From the NCBI GenBank assembly GCA_916613615.1, contig OU744721.1, positions 52,400,747-52,464,746 of the forward strand: DNA of 64,000 nt. Reading direction: 5' to 3'. Within the stretch, counting starts at the first letter, position 1. Every line of letters starts with the position of its first letter. A program made the position numbers and the translations under genes. Of the stretch, positions 25,201 through 34,250 are shown in pieces. The stretch is from Steromphala cineraria. Taxonomy: Eukaryota > Mollusca > Gastropoda > Trochida > Trochidae. Below the pieces are notes generated by a model. It made no database searches, had not been told where the DNA came from, and saw only the letters and a program-made list of their open reading frames with translations.

Positions 25201-28200
25201 CAAAAAGTTGTATTTATTATCTAGTTAAATTCAAGAACCATATTAATCATTATATGTGCAAACGAAAATGTCCATACTGAAAACCTTGTTTAGTTGAATG
25301 TTTATTATAACGTGATGATCGAAAAGCAAATATTTTTTATATCCTCGCATTTCGCGACGTTAAAGATCCATTTTCAGAGTTCAATATCTTTAAAAGTAAT
25401 TTTACTAATTTCCTTGTTATGTTCTCTAAATTTTGCGACCAAACTTGGGAAAATCGGACCAAAATTTTCTTTTTCTTCGAATAAGGTATTCGTTGCGGCC
25501 AAAGTTGATACCCATCGAACGCAATTACTGTAGTTGAGACACGGTGTAAATCCTACACGCATAATGATTACGTCACCGAAAGCGGGTTCGTTAAATGCTA
25601 TGTCGTTTTTACAGGGGTACTGTGCACTTGGCCTCGAAATGGGTATGTTATTGTTGATAAACAAATGTAAATGTGATATCAACATTTCGACGAGAGATTT
25701 TTCTCGGATCAAGAGTGATGTATTTATATTCTCAATAGCTAAATTTCACCCCGAAACGCATGTAAGTATGATAATGGAGCTTTAAATGAATTTCTTTTCC
25801 CGATTATATAAATATGATGTCTTACCCTGTTCTCAAAAACTGACCGCATAACCTTAATTTTAGTATAATCATCTTTGTCTTTTGAATCCGTAGAACAGGT
25901 GAAATCCTTTTTGTTGTAGAAGATGAACTTGCATTGCGGATTCAATATGCATCGTCTCATACAGTCGTCACCTCCATTGATGACGTAGATCTCTGTGTAG
26001 ATACCTAGAAATAAGTAATACTGTTTATTAAATTATAACAATTCAAGGTGCAGTAGTAATTTTAATTTAAAAAAAAATTCTTCCAATTTATTTTAGTTAA
26101 TGTATTAAGTATTATCGTACGAGGGTCAAAGTCATTTTTCAACCTTATAATCAGTAGACTAGCCGTGGAAGAAATAATCGAGGATCAAGCGAAAACTGTT
26201 GGCGGCCATTATCGAGTGAATGCCTATAATAATGTGCGTTAAGGAAACTGACTTGCGTAGTTAAATCGAACTCAGTACATTGGCTCAGACTGTTTTTAGT
26301 TAATATTTTCTTGCCATTGGAAACATTTATTTAACATTCAACGAGATACTATAAATTCATTTTAAAAAGGTACCTTGACTTGTTAGTGGAAATATATGAG
26401 AGCGTTTAATTTTGGCTGAGAATCACAGAACCAACTTCACCTTAAATACTTACAAGCTATCTCTGTATGTTTCTCTCAAAACCTGGTTTGGAGACAAATG
26501 TCACATATTCATTTTCCTTAATCATACATTTTTGACATTGTTGAGAAGCAAAACCGTTTCATTGTTGATTTTGTAAGACAAATTCATTATCAATTCAGCA
26601 CTGTAAGCTATGTAGTAGCAAGTGCATCTTGCGTGTCAAAGCCTGAGGCACGTGCTTCTTGCGTGTCAAAATGTGAAACACGTGCTTCTTGCGTGTGATA
26701 GCGTGAGGCACGAAGTACATAAACTAGGCTCCCTGACATTTTTTAGTCTTAAACATCCGGTTGCTTCAAAACAAATTTTCTCAGGTTGTCCATTTCGTTA
26801 TGAATTTGATGGAACAGGGCACCTCATTAAAATTGAACATAGGTTCGAAAGTGGTTTCTACGCAATATCAATTTTGATTTAAACCAAGCTTTACTCAGAT
26901 TTTATTTGTTATCTATTTCAAAAATCAAACAATGCATCAAAGAATCATCTAAATTTGTATCCCAAAAGTCGCGAAAGTTATGGTACAACCTAAATCATAT
27001 TAATGTTTTTGTCTTGGTTTTGTTAGTCTAAAGCAACTTTGTAGAACGTCATCAGACGATTTGTGTAAGTATAATAATTTGTTTTCAAGCGTCGTTAACT
27101 TTATTATCAAACTTATCGGCATTTTCTGATGTCTATATCTTTGATATCTTTGTTATTGAATCCGTATATAATCTGTCATAAAATATGAAGTAGAGCACGT
27201 GCTTCTTGCGTGTCAAAGGTCCATGCATGAAATAGTTGTTCTCAGGTTCTCGTGCTGTCCATGAACATCCAGCTGTTGTGACAGGTTGTCTATTTCTTTT
27301 CGGATTTTGTAGAACGAGGACGGCTTGTTAGCGTTTCCCAGTTAAAGTCGGAAAATAACTTTTTCACAAGATCAGTTTTCTTTTGAGTTTTATATAAAGG
27401 AACATTTGCAATATTTTTTAAAGTATTTTTAATGTATACGTTGTATTTTTAGAAAAATTTAGCGACCAACCTTGAGAAAATCGGACCAAAATTCATCAAA
27501 TAGGAGATAATTTACCAAAAAATACCGAAACGGCAGTCGACATAGGGCGAATCAAGTGTGGCCATTTCACAACTTCCGGTTTCTAAATGTACGCTTGAAA
27601 ACCGTCTTTGTCGCGCTCAACTAGATTTTATATTCTTTTTCTCCAAATTAGGTATTCGTTGCTGTCAAAGTTGATACCCATCGAACGCAATTACGGTAGT
27701 TGAGACACGGTGTAAATCCTACAAGCATAATGATTACGTCACCGAAAGCGGGTTCGCTAAATGACATGCCCTTTCTAGGAGGGGTACTGTGCTTGAAGCT
27801 TCGAAATAAGTATGTTATTGTTGATTAAACAATCTAAATATGAAATCAAAATTTCGACGAAAGATTTTTCTACAAAGTGATGTATTTCATTTCTCAATAG
27901 CTAAGTTTCATCCTGAACCGCTTGCAAGTATGATACAGCATCTTTAATTATTTGATGTTGTGTAATATGATATAAAAACTTTACTTCTTGGTTTTCTTTT
28001 TTATTGTACAAGTTCTATATATAAAAATAATTATTTGAATCTATATCTAAGCATTATGTTTTTGATATAATGTAAAGAAGATAGTCCTCGCATCAGATAT
28101 CAGAACTCTTAGCGCTGAAGAATCCCGAATATCGATAATAAACAGGACATTTTTGTGAATGGTTGGCATTGACAACTTAGTGGAATGTATCGGTTTGATA

Positions 28201-30548
28201 TAACGGCAGTCATTGAAACGCTACAAAACATTTTTAAATGTTGGTTTCAAGAAGACTTGAATTTCGCAAGGCAGTAAATTTGTTTTAAAACAACGTGCTT
28301 TTAAGTTTTTAGAGAGGTGTTCTATATGGTGTAAATTGTACCAAAACTTTATCTTATATATGTTTGTAATGAATCATCTTCCTACGCAGAGCCTAAAAGA
28401 CCAGTTTCCAAACTGTCATTTAATGCCTTGCTGCATAGCCTTGAGTTTTCTGTGCTTGCTCTCTACTCTGTAGGGGCACTATAGCAGCACAGAAAAGTAA
28501 AGTCTCTGCAGCAAGGCATAAAACTGACAGTTTGGAAACTGGCCTTTAATGCTCTGCGTAGGAAGATGGTAATGAATAAAAAAGCGATCTAATTTAAAGA
28601 ACCATTCTCTCCACAAGTAGCTAGCTCAGGTCATAAATCTCGAGCCAATCTCTGTTGTAATACGAGCAATTCTCGGGCTAAAATGTAGAATATGTTGAAA
28701 CATTCAAAGTAAATTATGCATTTTCCAACAGTATCAATTCGAAAGCCTTAGTTAAAAAATCACACTCGTTTCGTTAAAGTCATATGGCATACTTCCTCCT
28801 ATGTATGAGGCATTTGGTCTGATAGATAATACCAGGGTATTGAAGGAGTTCTGCAGATTAAAATACGCCGATTTTGCGTGATCAAGTGGTTAAGCAATAA
28901 TTGTCATTGAAGATCTTTCCAAAATAATAGCAGGGGAGGAATACTTTACATTGTGCAGAATAGTGCACTTTGTGACGATGCAGTTCTTGAAACTTTGCAA
29001 GGTGCTAGGTCAGGGTGTAAGGTTTTCAGAAACCATTGCAAACAATTTCAGAAACATTGCAATACATCTTATTTTGCATAAAATCGAATATGCGAGTGTT
29101 ATCGAAAAATGACGCCTAAATCAGTCAAACATAATTTTGTTAACCTTTCGGAAACATTCTGAATGACTATTTATATCTAGTATCCATGTAAATTGGACGT
29201 GTGAATTTGCTTTCAACGAAAATGAATAAAGGTTTTTAGATTTATAATGAAAGCAAAATGTATCGTCTATTTTCAATTTTTAGATAAATGTGTGAGATTT
29301 TATAAATTTAGATAATTAATTATGTCATTTAGGTTCCTATCAATGCAAAATAATAGATGAGGAAATCATGCAGTAGCTCTTAAAGCGATGAAGTCAGATC
29401 ATGCTCCAGTACCATTGAACAACCTTCTTGACGATTACAGATTCAGGGAATCATGCCTTGACAACACATTGCATTGAGGATGGTTTTTCGTATTTGATTA
29501 GTCTGTCATCCAGACCCTAAAGCAAAAATATTTAATTGATGACCAACCCAGTCTAGAAATATATAGCAAGTCTAGATCGCTCGGTTTTGGGTCTTCTAAA
29601 GTTAAAGCCTCTTCTGGGCTCCATTTTGTTATAATACATGATTTGTTAAACATATTGTCAATATTGAAAATAATACTTCTAGGGCTAAATGTTAGTCTAG
29701 TATTTGATAAAAGTTCACGTTTTTATCCCCTCAAATTCGTTAAGATATTTTTCCCATGAACATGAATTCTTTTGTTTTTGTTTTTTTATTTCCCATCAGA
29801 TGTTACATTTAAATTGTATGTTACAAAGTGCTTGTCAACACAGGTTGTACACTTATCTTAAGTTACATATTTTCACATGTTTTAATACTTCTGCAGGTGA
29901 AAATAATGATAATACCTTGACAAGTATTCTTTGATCTCAAATAATCATTTTACAGTAGTAGTTGTGACACCTGATAGTGTGTACCTAGTGTGAAATTTCC
30001 TGTATCCGCGTTCATCTCACAAGGACCGAAACCAAATAATTAGCTTTATCTACATACAAAGGGTTACCTCAACATGAATAAACCAAAAGCTTCCATTGAA
30101 ATACCTTCTTCGAGTATTTCCGAATTTTTCATTTTTCAACCAGGAAGCTTTAGTTTCAAGGTTCAACCTCCGCAAAGACAGGGAGATTAAACATTCATGA
30201 ATAGAAGCTTGGTCTTCGTTTTCGTTAACACTTGACTGTAATCATTTTACATGAATCTTGTTTCATGTATTGTACAACGTAAGATCTTTTATTGATAACA
30301 ACATATACTATCAAAGTAATTAAAACATCACTTAATCTTACATATAATTAACATATTTAAACGAAACATCTGGACTTGTAAGGCAATCACCGATGTTCAA
30401 CCTTTACAAGAAATATGATATCATAAGATGTGAAATATGCACATTGTATGTTTTTAAGTAAAAAATGATTATCAATCATAAATGATATATTACCTGATGT
30501 AAAATACGATGTAGCCACTGCAGCGAACACTCTCAGTGTATGATGCAT
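16074..30548 (-). CDS. Secreted PAN/apple-like and galectin-domain lectin (five exons found, 3' end missing)
   Basis: Joining 30548-30494, 26004-25826, 20856-20791, 19181-19096 and 16296-16074 keeps one open frame of 203 codons with consistent intron phases (1, 0, 0, 2, 0). Residues 1-19 are a short hydrophobic leader, a weak but plausible signal peptide. Residues 33-55 have the C-x3-C-x5-C-x11-C spacing of a PAN/apple-type module. Residues 101-203 are the first two thirds of a galectin fold, with HFNPRF at 143-148 and W174-G-P-E177. Galectins bind beta-galactosides through the H, N, R, N, W, E and R residues; here H143, N145, R147, N167, W174 and E177 are present and the last R is replaced by Tyr179. 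The role is probably extracellular glycan binding, for example in mucus or immunity (inference). The 66-bp third exon is less certain. The final strands of the lectin domain and the stop codon were not found. Confidence 0.65.
16750..17281 (-). mobile_element. Family B MITE with TTAA ends (piggyBac-like), full-length copy
   Basis: The ends AGATGCTGTTTCATACTTGCA and its near complement at 17259-17281 form ~22-bp terminal inverted repeats. Both ends are flanked by TTAA (16746-16749 and 17282-17285), the target site used by piggyBac-type transposases. The 532-bp body has no transposase frame, so it would move in trans. It contains a TGACGTAATCATTACG stretch resembling CRE or bZIP sites. Confidence 0.75.
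17401..17503. mobile_element. MITE family D, short foldback copy
   Basis: CAGTCTAAGTAAACCTAG at the left pairs with CTAGGTTTACTTATACTG at the right, and the arms continue through the TATACTCCCAT and ATGGGGGTAGAG stretches. It lacks the central part present in the copies at 20274-20538 and 36093-36357. No clear target duplication was seen. Confidence 0.7.
17504..18240. other. Intron sequence of the lectin gene, no exon seen
   Basis: No coding exon or repeat recognised. A 101-codon plus-strand frame beginning at 18055 overlaps the promoter-like stretch and has no family features. Confidence 0.4.
18248..18360 (+). promoter_or_regulatory. Promoter-like stretch: CCAAT box and TATA box
   Basis: CCAAT at 18251-18255 is followed by a canonical TATATAAAG at 18317-18325, about 65 bases apart. 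A GC/CpG-richer stretch (18100-18240) lies upstream. Initiation would fall near 18350. No coding exon follows on the plus strand, so any product could be non-coding or the motif may be fortuitous. Confidence 0.3.
18535..18574. repeat. Perfect 13-bp hairpin
   Basis: TTAGCCACTTAAC (18535-18547) and GTTAAGTGGCTAA (18562-18574) are exact complements around a 14-base loop. GATCA motifs flank both arms. The copy number elsewhere is unknown. Confidence 0.7.
19096..19181 (-). CDS. Lectin exon 4: N-terminal strands of the galectin domain
   Basis: A GTCCTTTTCAG acceptor precedes 19181 and a GA|GTAAGTAA donor follows 19096. In phase 0 it encodes KQFQKTPLVKIRGRRKTITV, then CGTPILKT and two bases of a Glu codon completed by the next exon. 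GRRKTITVCGTP is typical of the strand before the FAIDL strand in galectins. The phases on both sides fit the neighbouring exons. Confidence 0.75.
20274..20538. mobile_element. MITE family D, full-length copy
   Basis: 265-bp foldback element with long arms (start CATTTTAAGTAAACCTAGCC, end GGTTTATTTAGACAG) and a GC-richer centre. It is flanked by GTTTTAAAC at 20265-20273 and GTTTTGAAC at 20539-20547, a 9-bp target duplication with one mismatch. It is homologous to 36093-36357. Confidence 0.8.
20791..20856 (-). CDS. Lectin exon 3 (tentative linker exon)
   Basis: A CACTTTGCAG acceptor and an AAAG|GTAAGATC donor enclose 66 bases, 22 codons reading LSLKQFARNLKTELLIALIT then TK. Both borders are phase 0, matching exon 2 before and exon 4 after, which is why it was included. 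The peptide has no recognisable domain and would form the link between the PAN-like module and the lectin. The frame is also open upstream of the acceptor, so a longer form is possible, and the exon could be skipped without changing frame. Confidence 0.4.
20939..21620. other. Intron sequence, no feature seen
   Basis: AT-rich, no exon or repeat recognised. Confidence 0.4.
21625..21899 (-). CDS. Possible exon of unknown function with coding-like composition
   Basis: A 98-codon minus-strand frame ending at a stop at 21625 lies in a stretch much richer in G+C than the surrounding intron. A CCTTTCAG acceptor-like site at about 21900 would start it in a phase that does not fit lectin exon 2, so it is not part of the lectin model used here. 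Segments include TAEWQCVEVKRLTVLYMCW and VVLKEVRYHPGLQELIIREV. No family is recognised. A shorter plus-strand frame (21658-21903) overlaps it, so strand is uncertain. It may be a gene remnant caught in the intron. Confidence 0.25.
21885..22400 (-). repeat. Tandem ~84-bp repeats with repeated acceptor-like sites
   Basis: GTCACTAG starts near-identical units at 22145, 22229 and 22313 (84-bp period), with more diverged units leftwards to about 21885. Each unit on the minus strand contains TCTTTACCTTTCAG, a good splice-acceptor consensus. The most proximal one borders the possible exon at 21625-21899. Confidence 0.8.
22702..22800 (-). mobile_element. Fragment of MITE family A
   Basis: GCAGTAGCACTTTTAAAAC, then TTTTCACTGATAATTGTGCG, match the right end of family A in reverse orientation. 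The rest of the element is absent. Confidence 0.5.
22801..24029. other. Intron sequence of the lectin gene, no exon seen
   Basis: A family C left-end fragment (CTAGTCTGTCATCCAGACCC) occurs at 22841-22860. Otherwise no feature was recognised. Confidence 0.4.
24030..24365 (+). mobile_element. Family C element, diverged copy with a ~170-bp insertion
   Basis: The body (GTCCAGACCCTAAAGCAAAA, GACGACCAACCAAGTCTACT) and right end (TTAATGTTAGTCTAA) match 29499-29699. An unrelated AT-rich insert of about 170 bases follows TTGTTATATAAT. Confidence 0.55.
24368..24573 (-). mobile_element. MITE family A, partial copy in reverse orientation
   Basis: TTCACATAAAATCCTTTGGT through CATCACCTTATGTTCCCCC corresponds to the left half of family A, reversed. 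It ends near the expected terminal repeat. It lies about 200 bases from the opposite-facing copy at 24777. Confidence 0.6.
24777..25113 (+). mobile_element. MITE family A, right end truncated
   Basis: It starts AAAGGGGCAGTAGCACATTT and follows the family through CAATTATCAGTGAAC, then breaks at TTATCATGCAAG before the right terminal repeat. Confidence 0.7.
25370..25775 (+). mobile_element. Family B element, 5'-truncated
   Basis: Matches 27405-27943 from GGAAAATCGGACCAAAATTT on, including GATACCCATCGAACGCAATT and GATTACGTCACCGAAAGCG. It ends near CATGTAAGTATGATAATGGA. Confidence 0.65.
25826..26004 (-). CDS. Lectin exon 2: PAN/apple-like cysteine module
   Basis: A TTATTTCTAG acceptor precedes 26004 and an AACAGG|GTAAGA donor follows 25826; 179 bases, entering in phase 1 and leaving in phase 0. 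It encodes residues 20-78, with cysteines 33, 37, 43 and 55 in the pattern CMRRCILNPQCKFIFYNKKD, then FTC. PAN/apple domains are small disulfide folds that bind proteins or sugars and are common in secreted molluscan proteins. Only about one cysteine-rich hairpin of such a domain is encoded, so the module is short. A charged DSKDKDD stretch follows. Confidence 0.7.
26005..26615. other. Intron 1 of the lectin gene, no feature seen
   Basis: Unique AT-rich sequence. Confidence 0.4.
26620..26715 (+). promoter_or_regulatory. 30-bp repeats with TTGCGTG and CACGTG motifs
   Basis: Three units at an exact 30-bp period (TTGCGTG at 26629, 26659 and 26689) combine TTGCGTG, the core of the AHR/ARNT response element, with CACGTG E-boxes. 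A lone further copy (GCACGTGCTTCTTGCGTGTC) lies at 27195-27214. The site is in lectin intron 1. An enhancer role is inference; an 86-codon frame across it is a by-product of the period. Confidence 0.4.
27405..27943 (+). mobile_element. Family B element (TTAA type), nearly full length
   Basis: The right end TGCAAGTATGATACAGCATC plus T is followed by TTAA (27944-27947). The body is collinear, in reverse, with 16750-17281. The left terminal repeat is degraded (ACATTTGCAATATTTTTTAA). Confidence 0.7.
27948..28365. other. Intron 1 of the lectin gene, no feature seen
   Basis: AT-rich sequence. Confidence 0.4.
28375..28568. mobile_element. MITE family E, foldback with perfect 9-bp target duplication
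   Basis: The ends CATCTTCCTACGCAGAGCC and GCTCTGCGTAGGAAGATG are inverted repeats that extend for about 70-80 bases per arm (CCAGTTTCCAAACTGTCA and its complement). GTAATGAAT flanks both sides (28366-28374 and 28569-28577). A 9-bp duplication with long arms is typical of Mutator-like non-autonomous elements. Confidence 0.9.
28578..29489. other. Intron 1 of the lectin gene, no feature seen
   Basis: AT-rich unique sequence. Confidence 0.4.
29499..29699 (+). mobile_element. MITE family C, intact copy with 9-bp target duplication
   Basis: 201 bp, starting TAGTCTGTCATCCAGACCC and ending GGGCTAAATGTTAGTCTA (imperfect terminal inverted repeats). It is flanked by GTATTTGAT at 29490-29498 and again at 29700-29708. 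Related copies lie at 3245 and 24030. Confidence 0.85.
29709..30480. other. Intron 1 of the lectin gene, no feature seen
   Basis: AT-rich, no exon. Confidence 0.4.
30494..30548 (-). CDS. Lectin exon 1: start codon and leader peptide
   Basis: ATG at 30548 opens 18 codons, MHHTLRVFAAVATSYFTS, plus one base, then a CAG|GTAATA donor. The hydrophobic VFAAVA core makes a short signal peptide plausible. It is the only ATG near this donor whose frame joins exon 2 (phase 1 to GT ATC TAC). Confidence 0.55.
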
Positions 30549-31077
30549 GCTTCTAAGAACTTGACCACTGGAGTTTGGAGCCCTGATTAACTTCTGATTT
30601 TTGTGCTCTCAATAATTCTTTCATATACATGCATTTCTTTTCATCAAGGACGTGCTGAATTTGTCTACCCTCCTTGATGCTGCAGAGCTGCAGAAAGGGC
30701 AAGGTTCAATAGCGTCACAGCGCGGGAACGATAAGGTTGCTTTCCATGAACCAGCGGCTAAAGGCATCCAATTCCTCATAAATAATATTTCCCAGAATGT
30801 CAATTTCTCGTAAACCTTATCAATAATGGCTTTTTCTTGTGCTTATTAATGATAACGAAAATATTTGTCGTATTTCGATGATCTAATGTTTTTCGTTTTC
30901 TGTCAAAAACAGAACACTTAATGAATATGCATGACTTTCCTTTGATATTTTTGTAACCCATTTCTCCTGTAAATTGAGCCAATTTGAAGGAAACATTGAC
31001 CCTAAATGTTTCAATATAATCTTTCACAAGCTAAAAATGCATGCATAGAAGCATAACTCAAGTTCTGAACACAGCAT
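30549..31077. other. Upstream region of the lectin gene
   Basis: This would hold the lectin promoter. No clear TATA box at a usual distance was seen. A 60-codon minus-strand frame at 30621-30803 has no supporting features. Confidence 0.3.
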
Positions 31078-31438
31078 AAAGGGGCAGTAGCACGTTTTTA
31101 GGGGGACTATAAGGTGATGTCAGGAAAATAAAAATTAACGGTTCCAATTGAAAGACAATATATTTAAATTAAAGGAGGCAATGATAATTTAAATTGATAA
31201 CGTAAAGTTAAGCCATGTGTTTCCTTTTTCTTACACAAAACGAATTAAAGGTGTTCACACAAAATGGCCGCCAAGGGATTTGATGTGAATCTTCATACTT
31301 TGTCCTCTGACTATGGATGATTGGCTGGTGTAATGAGATTTTTGACACTGTCAAAATAATACATTTAGCAATAGCTTACAATTATCAGTGAAATATTTGA
31401 AATAAAAAAATACCAAAAAAACGTGCTACTGCCTCTTT
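31078..31438 (+). mobile_element. MITE family A, full-length copy
   Basis: 361 bp between AAAGGGGCAGTAGCACG and CGTGCTACTGCCTCTTT, with the family interior intact. It sits about 0.5 kb upstream of the lectin start codon. Confidence 0.85.
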
Positions 31439-32399
31439 AAGGCAGAAAAATCTACTTAAACACGTCTTTTATACATTTCGCATAATCATTCGAAGTTTTT
31501 AGATAAACCTAGTGTTTCTAAAGATACAAATGTGTGGGTTTGGTATTCTTACGTGACCTTGTGGGTGGACTAGTTTCACAGTTATAAAACTGAAACCTGG
31601 TCATGGGCAGATACATTTTGAAAGGAATGAAATGGGTTCCATCTTTCACAGATGGGATGACAGAACCAGGGTAATACAGAAAATCAATACATCTGTCCGA
31701 TAATAATGAACAACATTTCATGAATCTGCACATGACATGATTCATTTAAAAAAGAAATACCCTGATATTGCCTTAGTTCAGCTGACAAGTCAACCATTTC
31801 TATGACTGTGAAAACATGATTTTGGGCATAGTTCTGTTCAAATAAGATATTTCAATAGTCAATGTTGCATCATTATGGGTCCAAGAACGAGCCATTTCGA
31901 TATATAAAAAAACCAACATAAGGAACAACAATAACAAGCCCCCCCCCTGAAATTATGAAATCGGTTGTTGCCTGTCTCGGGGTTACGTCATCGGACCTTA
32001 ATTATTTACGCTACTAGTTTGTAGTTGCGCTTGTATCTAAATTAGTGTTTTAAGATTTGAACCAGATGTTGGAAACTATCATGAATTCGTTGATAAATCA
32101 TATTTTATTCATAAGATTTCCGATATCAATACAATGTGCTATAAAAATGCTGAAGAGAGTTCCAAACAATACAATGAACTATATTCCTTCATTTATCATG
32201 TACAAAAAGGATGTCTAATTGCCATATTGTTTATGATGAATACGATTAAATAATAAATATTGTAGAATACAATACAAATAAATACAAAACCTAAAGTACA
32301 ATTATGTAAAAGGAATGACCAATGATCACATTATGCATCTTTTATACAAATGCACTAATTCTTGATAAATGAGATAATGTCGAAGATGTACTTTTATTT
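31439..32399. other. Intergenic sequence between lectin and protease genes
   Basis: A 75-codon minus-strand frame (31518-31745) has no clear splice borders in phase. Nothing else was recognised. Confidence 0.35.
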
Positions 32400-32636
32400 A
32401 AAGGGGCAGTAGCACGTTTTTTGAAAATTTTATATCGTAAATATTTCACTGATAAATGTAAGTTAAAGCTAAATGTTTTATTTTGACAGTGTCAAAACTC
32501 TCATACATGTGCACAAACCAACCACCCATAGTCAGAGGACAAAGTATGAAGATTAACATAAAATCCATCGGCGGCCATGATGTGTGAACACCTTTAATTC
32601 ATTGTGTGTAAGAAAAAGTAAATCATTATTTCCTTT
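32400..32636 (-). mobile_element. MITE family A, reverse copy interrupted by the next one
   Basis: It starts with the terminal repeat AAAGGGGCAGTAGCACG in reverse orientation (the family right end). It runs to GTGTGTAAGAAAAAG and stops where the next copy begins at 32637. Confidence 0.75.
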
Positions 32637-32962
32637 AAAGGGACTGTAGCACGTTTAAAAGGGGATTATAAGGTGATGTCAGGAAAATGAAATAAATTGT
32701 ATATTTAAACTAAATGAAGTAGTAATATATCAAATATATTATGTAAAGTTTAGCCATGCGATTCTTTTTTCTTACACAAAATGAATTAAAGGTGTTCACA
32801 CCAAAACCAATAGACTTTATTTGAACCTTTAATTTGCTATTTGAGTATGGATAATTGCTTTGTGTAAGAAGATTTTTGACAACTATCAAATAATACATTA
32901 AGCATTAGCGTATAATTATCAGTGAAAAATAAAAATATATAATTTTCTGCTACTGTCCCTTT
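32637..32962 (+). mobile_element. MITE family A, diverged full-length copy
   Basis: The ends AAAGGGACTGTAGCACG and CTGCTACTGTCCCTTT share a compensating G-to-A and C-to-T change, so the terminal repeats still pair. The body is more diverged than in neighbouring copies. Confidence 0.75.
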
Positions 32963-33015
32963 AAGAACGGGTCAAAATATTTAAGATATATTCTCCGGGA
33001 ACACACACTACCGTT

Positions 33016-33373
33016 AAAGGCGCAGTAGCACGTTTTTAAGGGGAATATAAGGTGAGGTCAGGAAAATGAAAATTAATGGTTCAAATTGAAAGACAATGTA
33101 TTGAAACTGAATGATACAGTAATAATTCAAATATATAACGTAAAGTTTAGCCATGCGATTCCTTTTTCTTACACAAAATGAGTTAAAGGTGTTCACACAA
33201 AATGGCCGCCAATGGATTTATGTGTATCTTCATACTTTGTCCTCTGACTATGGAGGATTGGCTTGTGTTAGAGATTTTTGACACTGTCAAAATAATACAT
33301 TTAGCATTAACTTGCAATTATTAGGGAAATATTTAAAATATAAAATTGTCAAAAAACATGCTGCTGCCCCTTT
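33016..33373 (+). mobile_element. MITE family A, full-length copy
   Basis: Ends AAAGGCGCAGTAGCACG and CATGCTGCTGCCCCTTT. This is the fourth copy within 2.3 kb and ends just past the probable 3' end of the protease transcript. Confidence 0.85.
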
Positions 33374-33495
33374 CAAAACTTTTAATATTTTTCGAAGGTT
33401 CGGGAAGGACATATTTGGACATATATAACAGCAGGTGAAGCGGATGTCTACAGACAGAGCAATCAGAAACAAAACAAAAACACCAGTTAAAAGGA

Positions 33496-34196
33496 AATAT
33501 TTTATTTACAATTTTAATTTCAACAAAACCCCACCTTTAACATTGGTAGGTCTAGAAGTACATCAAAAGTTTACATAGAACTTCAAAACTGTGAATGATA
33601 ATGTTAACGAAATTTTTGCATGTACAACCCTTCCTTTAACAATGGCCATCGAATAAATTAGATTGTCAATTAAATTTGGTTTGGAAAGTTGGTTTAAATG
33701 TATAAGCAAAACTGTCGAAAAAAAGTTCATGGATAAATGCTTTTGCATCGAAATTCATAATGCTCTAATATTTTGATACGCTGACGTGTTTATGTATAGA
33801 GAAGAACATCTTCCCAAAATGCAGATTTGGTTTTATTGTGAGTGGTTCTTCAGTCCAGTTAGTGTTTTTCAAGAGATGATCGACAAGAAATTATTGATTT
33901 GCTTTTCAAACAATCGATAACTGTCACGAATATGGTTACGAATGGTTACCTCAATGTAGTTAGTTATACTTTGAAGAAGATCGCAACATTGTACTGACTT
34001 GTGTTTCAACCGAGCAATGACTGCCACGTGTATGGTTGCGAATGGTTCTCTCAATCATATATTTAGAAGAAGATCGCAAAAAGAGTACTTATTCGTGTCT
34101 CACCCAATCAATGACTGCCACGTGTATGGTTGCGAATGGTTCCCTCAATCCAGTTTATATACATAGAAAAAGAGTACTGATTTGTGTATCAACTAA
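33496..34196 (-). other. Probable 3' untranslated region of the protease gene
   Basis: Two AATAAA signals on the minus strand, near 33837-33832 and 33501-33496, could end the transcript. Most of the interval is made of the tandem tail repeats listed separately. Confidence 0.4.
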
Positions 34197-34250
34197 TCAA
34201 TGACTGCCACGTGTATGGTTGCGAATGGTTCCCTCAATCCAGTTAATGTA
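33910..34250 (-). repeat. Tandem repeats of the protease last-exon tail
   Basis: The last 13-15 codons and following bases of the protease gene recur: plus-strand TGACTGCCACGTGTATGGTT begins at 34201 (the real gene), again at 34112 and 34018, and as a diverged copy at 33918 (periods 89, 94 and 100 bp). On the minus strand the 34112 copy still reads [13 protein letters not shown] then stop; the 33918 copy reads a mutated TIRNHIRDSY. The repeats lie after the true stop codon. Confidence 0.85.

Noticed and set aside
31518..31745. 75-codon minus-strand frame upstream of the lectin gene
   Set aside because: No acceptor or donor in a phase that joins known exons, no domain, average composition.
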